Translations under genes and position numbers: made by a program | Shown: in pieces, positions 58,019 to 64,000 of the stretch | How the letters are laid out: every line of letters begins with the position of its first letter | Position numbering within the stretch: the stretch's first letter is position 1 | Notes under the pieces: generated by a model | Told to the model about the DNA's origin: nothing | The model's input: only the letters and a program-made list of their open reading frames with translations | Databases searched by the model: none | Assembly (NCBI GenBank): GCA_021399445.1 | Contig: JAJTUQ010000001.1 | Location: forward strand, 5,146,001 to 5,210,000 | Direction of reading: 5' to 3' | Source: Xylogone sp. PMI_703 | Lineage: Eukaryota; Ascomycota; Leotiomycetes | DNA length: 64,000 nt

Positions 58019-60770
58019 TCAGGTGCTCCCTCCGCTCAGGAAGAAATCTAGTTCGCTTGGACCTCCTCGACTATGCTCATTCTCGGCCAGTTGCTCTAGT
58101 AGGCTTAAGAAGGGGTCTTTCTCCTCGGGGTTGGTCCCCGTGCTCTCCCCATTGCTTCTTCCGCCTGGTGTCATAACCGTCTGCTGGGTAACATCTCCAT
58201 ATCCAAAACCATTTCCACCTGTCATCTGCGGCATGCTAAACATTGGGTCATAAGACTCTGGGTGATTGTTCAGATTGACAGAGGAGAAGGCATACGGTGG
58301 GGAGAATGGAGTATTTGACAAGTTCGGCATACCATGACCTGAAGCCGAGAATGTCGACATACCGGAGCTGGGGTCCAGCATCGAAGATTGAGGCGCGAGA
58401 TTATGGTTGATGTCATTGGGATGCTGCTCGGGCTTCTGGATAGTGCCATTAGGAGAAATAAGCGGAGGCTCATGTTGCCCAACACCCATCGAGAGATTTG
58501 ATTCCATTTTTCTACGTGACATTGACGCTCGGCGTTTCGATTTTGCTACGTCTGGCATTCCACTACCCATGGTTCGAGGTGCATACAGGTCGTGTCCTTG
58601 GTAAATATCTTGAGCGGGATCCTGCATTATATCCGAAAACGATATATGTGCCCCATCAAACGCTTGGCCTAATGTGTTATATCGATCAAAGAAGTCCTCC
58701 AAGTGGAAGACAGGTGAATATCTCATAGGACTAGTGGCGAGTGATTTGACCAGTTCTGAATGACACCCATATACCGTTTGCAGGGTCTCTCGTTGATGCT
58801 GGACTGAAGACCATGCGTATCGCAGCTCCGATAATTGCTGCATTTCTCGAGAAAGGAATTCCGCGCTTGCCGAAAATACTTCTCCCTCACGTCTGCTCTT
58901 GTAGTGTGCTCCATGCACATGGACCGTCCCCGCAGTGCAGATGCAATATCCAACAAATGCAGGCCATTCAATTACCGAAGACTGCTTTCCTAACTCCACC
59001 AATTCCGCTATCGCATTCGCATGTAGAAAACAGAGATTCGTTGCCTCAATTTGCCAGGACTGATGTTGGCCCGTGCCGGCAAGTTCAGCGAGATCAATTG
59101 GTAAAAAGGGCCGGTATATCAAACAGTGAATTAGGTGGTAAATCAACTTGCTCAACACCAAGGTCGTACTATCAGGTTGCCCAAACAATGTTTCCACGGA
59201 AGTGAAAACATCCTGTGTTCCAGAAGCCCATATATCCAGATCTTGTCTGATTTTTGAGAGGTTTGATAATGAATGCCAAGGGAAATGTGAGTCCCCCTTT
59301 ACTCCTCCTGCAGCCAGATATCGATTCGTGATGCCCAATATTCGAGCAATATCAATCAACATACCACTACTTCCCTGACATTTTTTGCCAGTCCCAGAGT
59401 GATATTGCAGATTTGATCCGCTCTGGAAGAATTCGCCATCAACAGGTAATACAGCGGGACTTGGGGACCAAGAAGGTAGGCGTAAAACTATAGACTTGTC
59501 CGCTATCAAGGATGGTCGTTTGGAACCACATGCCATGAATTTATCCATGACATAACATGTCCAAAAAATACGTCTCCGCATTTCTCTCTCGATCGGGGAT
59601 ATCCTTGCTTTCTGTGGTGCTTCCCGATGTAATTCCAGGGCCATTGCCATTGCAATAGCAGCAGCTGTGATATATTAGCATTTCTCGAAGGGCTCGAAAA
59701 GTCAAGAGTACATACATAGTAACATGTACGCTTTCTTCCCTTTTCCAGAAGCAGTAGAGGAAATTGCAAGGAGTAAAAGTGCTTCTAAGGCATCTATAGT
59801 TGGATCATCTATATCCAACTCTGATCTTGCTCGGGTGGCATAGTCTTCACTTAATCTTACAGCCGCATGGTATCCCTTAGGATGGGGAGTATATCTATTA
59901 TGATCAGCTTCTCCACATAATTTTCATATCTAGAATACTCGGACGAACCTTGCGCTCACAGCATATATAGCAAAGAGGAGAAAGTTCGGCATCTGGTTCA
60001 GCTGTATCCGCTGTCGAGCGGAGGTCTCATCTAATATGTAGTATGCTTTGCCATGGCATCGAGCGAAGTATGTATCAAGCAGATCGCTGGGCCGGACGCT
60101 TGGTGAAGATACACTATGAAGGGTCAATTCGGCCATTTTCTTCGGGGATGACAGTCACCCACCTTATCGAAGTGGGTGAAAAGAGGACATTCTCTTCCAC
60201 CTTCGAGTTCGACGGATCTTTCTGTGAGAGCTGGGGTTTTGATTCTCCATTATTTGAAGAGCTTTCTGCCGTATCCTGCGCAGACTCGTTATTCGGCGAT
60301 TGTCCCTTCTTTTCGTCCTTCAACCTCCTTTCCAGACCATCAACTCTCTTTAGCAGCGCCTCCAGCACATCCGTCTTCGGGCCTCGTTTCTTTGGGATTG
60401 CATCTACGGAGAATTATTAGCTGTCAAGCCCAAGATACACGTCACTGAGAAGCTACATCTGCGTACCATAAATGCAAGGACATTGGAACACTTGACAAGC
60501 TTCACAGGCCGGTCGCAACCGATTGCACTTGATCTGTTTGTGGAAAGGTCAGCCCGAAAGATGTGAAGATGCGCACTCCCAAAAAGCACAATGACCAACC
60601 TTCCTCTTCCTACAGGATTTGCAATTCATTGATTCTCGCGGCTCGTTGCTCATGCGGCGCGCAGGCAAGCGTTCAATGCCGACCTGTGGCCTTGACATGG
60701 CGGAGGTTGCGATGGGGCAACTGGAGTGCGGTCTCGGCTGGAAGTGGTTCTGAGGGGAACGGCGAAGCAC
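58019..60770 (-). CDS. Zn2Cys6 transcription factor with Fungal_trans domain
   Basis: Six exons (60770-60600, 60533-60467, 60403-60163, 60113-59949, 59894-59716, 59664-58019) splice in one frame to 822 aa; introns are 49-66 bp. The zinc cluster [28 protein letters not shown] spans intron 1 and is followed by the linker AIPKKRGPK and a dimerisation coil ([15 protein letters not shown]). The middle region ([66 protein letters not shown]) is the PF04082 regulatory domain of catabolic activators. The C-terminus is Ser/Pro/Gly-rich, ending in an acidic/hydrophobic [12 protein letters not shown]. It is transcribed in the same direction as the rhodopsin-FucP fusion gene, so it may control sugar sensing or uptake there. 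Met at 60770 is the first in frame; nearer methionines are possible. Confidence 0.92.
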
Positions 60771-63700
60771 AGGCGCTTTTGAGCGTATGCGAGCACGAGT
60801 GCAACAGGGGCCAACAATGGCTCAAAAAGTTATGATGAGATTATGGGGCGTCAAATTGCGGGGAAAAGCCAGAACAGCGCGTCGGCGTGTCACATCATCG
60901 AGCAGGTTGGCGGTCTGATATTGCTTAACATCCCGAGCAAAACTGGCTGTCAATTCGGTACGGTGGATGAGTTCGAAGCTCTCTGGGAGTCGGGGAATTA
61001 TAGATCTATGGCCAGGCGCCGAAAAGAACGGAAGCAGCGGTCAATGTCGCTCAATCAATGTGAGTCGTGATGGTCCAGACACAACATGAAGAGAAGTTGG
61101 CAGAATCGATAAACCGAACTGCAGAATCTAGAGAGAGAAACCCTTTTTGAGCCTCCAAGCGCCTGTTCAAGAGCAAGTAGATTAACCTGAAAGAAGCTCA
61201 CGGCAGTGAGGAGCGGTGGTAAGTGTAGCCGAATCCTTTCTGTCCCGTGTTTGCAACTCCGGTGGCGTCCTTCAACCGGGGAATAAAGTAATCTTCGTCC
61301 ACGATAGAGTTGTGTCTCGATAAACGATTGACTGAGCATTCGACGCTCCTCAAATTGAGGTACTGGGCGTTTGAAGTGCAAAAGCCTTGCTCCGTAGAAA
61401 GGAGTTGCAGTGGTAACACGGAGACGGAGAAGATTTGGGGACGAAGCTTGTATTTGACGCCCCGGAGAAAAGCTCCACGCTCAGTCGCCCTTGGCTAGTA
61501 TGACCAGAGGCCGGCTTAACTGCAGGAGCACCACAGTGAAAGTGACCGGCACTTGAAAGTGTAATGGAAGAGCGGCATCCGTTCGAGGGCGCAGACAGCT
61601 AGTTACTGCTGGCCACAGCAGCCATCGCGCTGTGTTGTTGATGGCTTGTCAGGATCGCCTTTGGCCCTGACGAGAATTGCGGGGGAGACGGGGCGACGGA
61701 TGCAGCTAACCAACCTCGCCCACCAGCGCATCTGGGGAGTGGGATGGGCGAAGACATGGGACGACACTCACCACTGGGGCCAACAGGGTAGCGAACTGCA
61801 ACCGGTACTTCTGCAGCATCCGGAGCACAGCAACAATCTACATGCAGCTCAGTAAGCACGATGCGGAGTAAAATTATCTATCGGAGTTGTACATTCTGGC
61901 TTTTTAAAGTACTGACCTGGCGCTGCGCCTTGACTGCCTTGTGATTGATCATCTGCAAGAAGTGTTGATGCTGGCGCACAATATCACGAAATTCATGCCG
62001 AGGGCTCCAGGTGCAGTGAATGGACATCAAGCTTCTGCTTGGCCACTCAGCTTCAACATGCTGACCGTGCCTAGAAGACTCAATTGTCTCCAAATACCTG
62101 AAAGGGTCGAACGACACACATTGGCCACTCTCTATCTTTCTTGAGCCAGCATACGCTCAACTCAATGCCGACTCATATATCACGAGTGAGTAAATACAAT
62201 GCCAAACAAGTACCCGCTACGTCCCAATATAATAAATCGGACAAATGAGCGGTCTGGACATGTCGGTACATTGATTCAACGACCCTCACACCCATCGTGT
62301 CACTCATGCATAAGTCCATCTCTTCCTTCTTCTCTCCTCTTCTTCCCTCCAGCTGAGCCCAACAATCCAATTTATCCTTCAAACATCCCTACCCTCGCCA
62401 TCAAACCAATCGGTGTACTCCCCTGCCAAGGTGCCCCAGTTTAATCATGCATGCATGTATCTTCTGGAAAATGCAGTGTTTTGGTCTTCGTTCGGATGAT
62501 ACATGCAATACCTTTACAGTTTTACTCGGGGAAGGAGGAGCAAATACGACCGAGAGAGGCTAACATAACGGCTACGGCACTGAGCCGGTCCTGGAGTTGC
62601 ATCGGACAAGCGGAGACGAGCCGTGGAAGTGTGTAGAACAGCACGGCAGGAGAGAGCTATAACTGTATGGCATCATACGAATTCTCAAGGAGATGTCTTC
62701 CAATGAAGTAGCTCAATGCAATGCAAGCCTTCTTAAAAACAAGAACCTCGAGCCGGTCTGGAATCGATTGAGTGTCAACCGCCAGGATGAATAGAGCCTC
62801 AAGAAAATCCCAACTTCAGAAGCTCAAATATACATTCATATAATCCACATACTTATATATTCTGGCAACCAAACCAAACAAAAATAAAAGAATACATGGA
62901 AAAGAAAAAAGAAGGAAGAAAAAGAAAATATAAGTTCTCACACACTCAAAGAAAGCTTAAATACACTACCACCATCTCATCGCTTGCCGCGCTTACCTAC
63001 GGTACCGGTACTACCGGTACCCATCCATCAACTACAGTACCGTAAGGTACTATAAACGGCACAGTACAGTACAGTAATCAACTGCCGTCTAATAATTATA
63101 CCCCATTCACCCCGGAAGAATAACTTCCCCACTTTCTCCAGTCCAATGCGGCTGTATATAGAGCACAGTACAGTACACCAGTCGTCAAAGACGCCATTAA
63201 TTCATTTTCTTCTTTAGTTTTCTCTCATTTGCTATGCTAACACTATGTATGATCTATGAACTCAAGGCCTCTCTCTTTCGCTGGTGCCGTGGTCCATCAG
63301 CCCAGAGAAGAGAGGACGGGAGCATACCCCTCCCACCGTATCCTGTTCCGAAAAATATGCACGCATGCATGCCCCCCTTTTTCTTGGTTATGCAGAGAAT
63401 CACACCTACGTTACTTACCATGCAGGTATTGCGTGCAGCCAGAGTAATAAATGTGGCCAGGATGTGTACCCCTCTCGTTTCCCTCCTATTCCACATTTTT
63501 CACGTGAGGTTCTAGATTCATAGCATTTATTACGGTTGTAAACTTATTTCTCCTGCAGCGTTTTAGTATATTTTATTTATATTTCGCCCCTTCCTCCTGG
63601 TTTTGATCGTTATGAAATTGCTAGGTTGCAATTATTAACTCTTTCCTAGATAGGGACAATAAATAGCCGGCAAAATTCACGCGTATAAGTCGTCCTTACA

Positions 63701-64000
63701 GACAATCTCTCAGTTCAATGTTGAAACATATTTCATAGATACCCAAGCGTGCCAAAGATCGAGACCTAGATGATCAAAGCATCATAATAACCTCCTACCC
63801 TCAATCCAACACGCAAGATAGTGATATAGTAAGGATGTATGCATGTTCATAATAACAAAAGACAGATAATCCTCTAGTAGTTTAATATAACAACTGTATC
63901 CCCAAATTCACCAGGCCAAACCAAGATCAAGATCTCTACCGGGGGCCATCATTCGAACCAACCATCCAGCTATAAAATGCGAATTGAGTTGTCGGAGGCC
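60771..64000. other. Gene-free right end
   Basis: No convincing gene in 3.2 kb. Left part (60.8-62.2 kb) is moderately GC-rich with scattered short frames on both strands. The right part has purine-rich (62880-62935) and GTAC-rich (63001-63076) simple sequence. It may be the regulatory region of a gene beyond the window. Confidence 0.5.
63001..63076. repeat. GGTAC/ACAGT simple-sequence cluster
   Basis: Closely spaced GGTACC, GGTACT and ACAGTACAGT units occur in this stretch, with another ACAGTACAGT at about 63166. They can fold into local hairpins; no function is evident. Confidence 0.55.

Noticed and set aside
62998..63180. GTAC/ACAGT repeats as a CRISPR array or telomeric repeat.
   Set aside because: Units are short, irregular and without spacers; the genome is eukaryotic and the motif is not TTAGGG-like.

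Overview
The window looks like nuclear DNA of a filamentous ascomycete. I infer Leotiomycetes (Botrytis/Sclerotinia-like Helotiales), but no marker proves the class. The evidence is short 45-89 bp introns with GT..CTRAC..AG signals, two Zn2Cys6 regulators, a fungal-type phytochrome hybrid kinase, DUF1996 and STAND/ankyrin families, an intron-bearing tRNA-Val(AAC), and TA-flanked pogo/Fot1-like elements. Gene islands alternate with multi-kb gene-poor stretches holding MITEs, LTR remnants and decayed genes.

Left part (1-12.8 kb): the end of a pogo-like transposase gene, then a UPC2-type Zn2Cys6 regulator. A decayed GH3 beta-glucosidase and an intact GH1 beta-glucosidase are divergently arranged. 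An intronless NmrA-like NAD(P)-binding protein and a complete vanillin/salicylaldehyde-type aldehyde dehydrogenase follow. Further right lie an HSL-type esterase (21.1 kb), a Tautomerase_3 gene with one in-frame stop (22.5-23.3 kb) and an isochorismatase-like cysteine hydrolase with a 21-nt microexon (26.6-27.5 kb). Together they resemble a partly decayed neighbourhood for using plant aromatic glucosides; that pathway is inference.

Middle part (15-42 kb): a protein with a LEDGF/TFIIS-N-like helical domain sits between MITEs. Two TIR families occur (CAGGSC..AATAAACC and ACGTAATTCCC), plus an LTR family (20.2, 27.8-28.3 and a 50-bp piece at 47.8 kb) that touches two STAND N-domain genes. The solid genes are a secreted DUF1996 protein, a hexose-type MFS transporter and a 73-aa Cys-rich protein.

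Right part (42-64 kb): a 1395-aa phytochrome hybrid kinase, a disrupted STAND/ankyrin gene that appears to use GC-AG introns, tRNA-Val(AAC), a kinase-like pseudogene broken by a 25-bp duplication, an HNH-domain gene with a one-base frameshift, an 810-aa fusion of a Pth11-like rhodopsin domain with a FucP-type sugar permease, and an 822-aa Zn2Cys6 regulator on the same strand as the fusion. Five one-base deletions (four in GH3, one in the HNH gene) all fit loss of one base from a homopolymer run, so they may be real decay or assembly error. All exon boundaries were worked out by hand from splice signals, frame and family knowledge; no searches were run.
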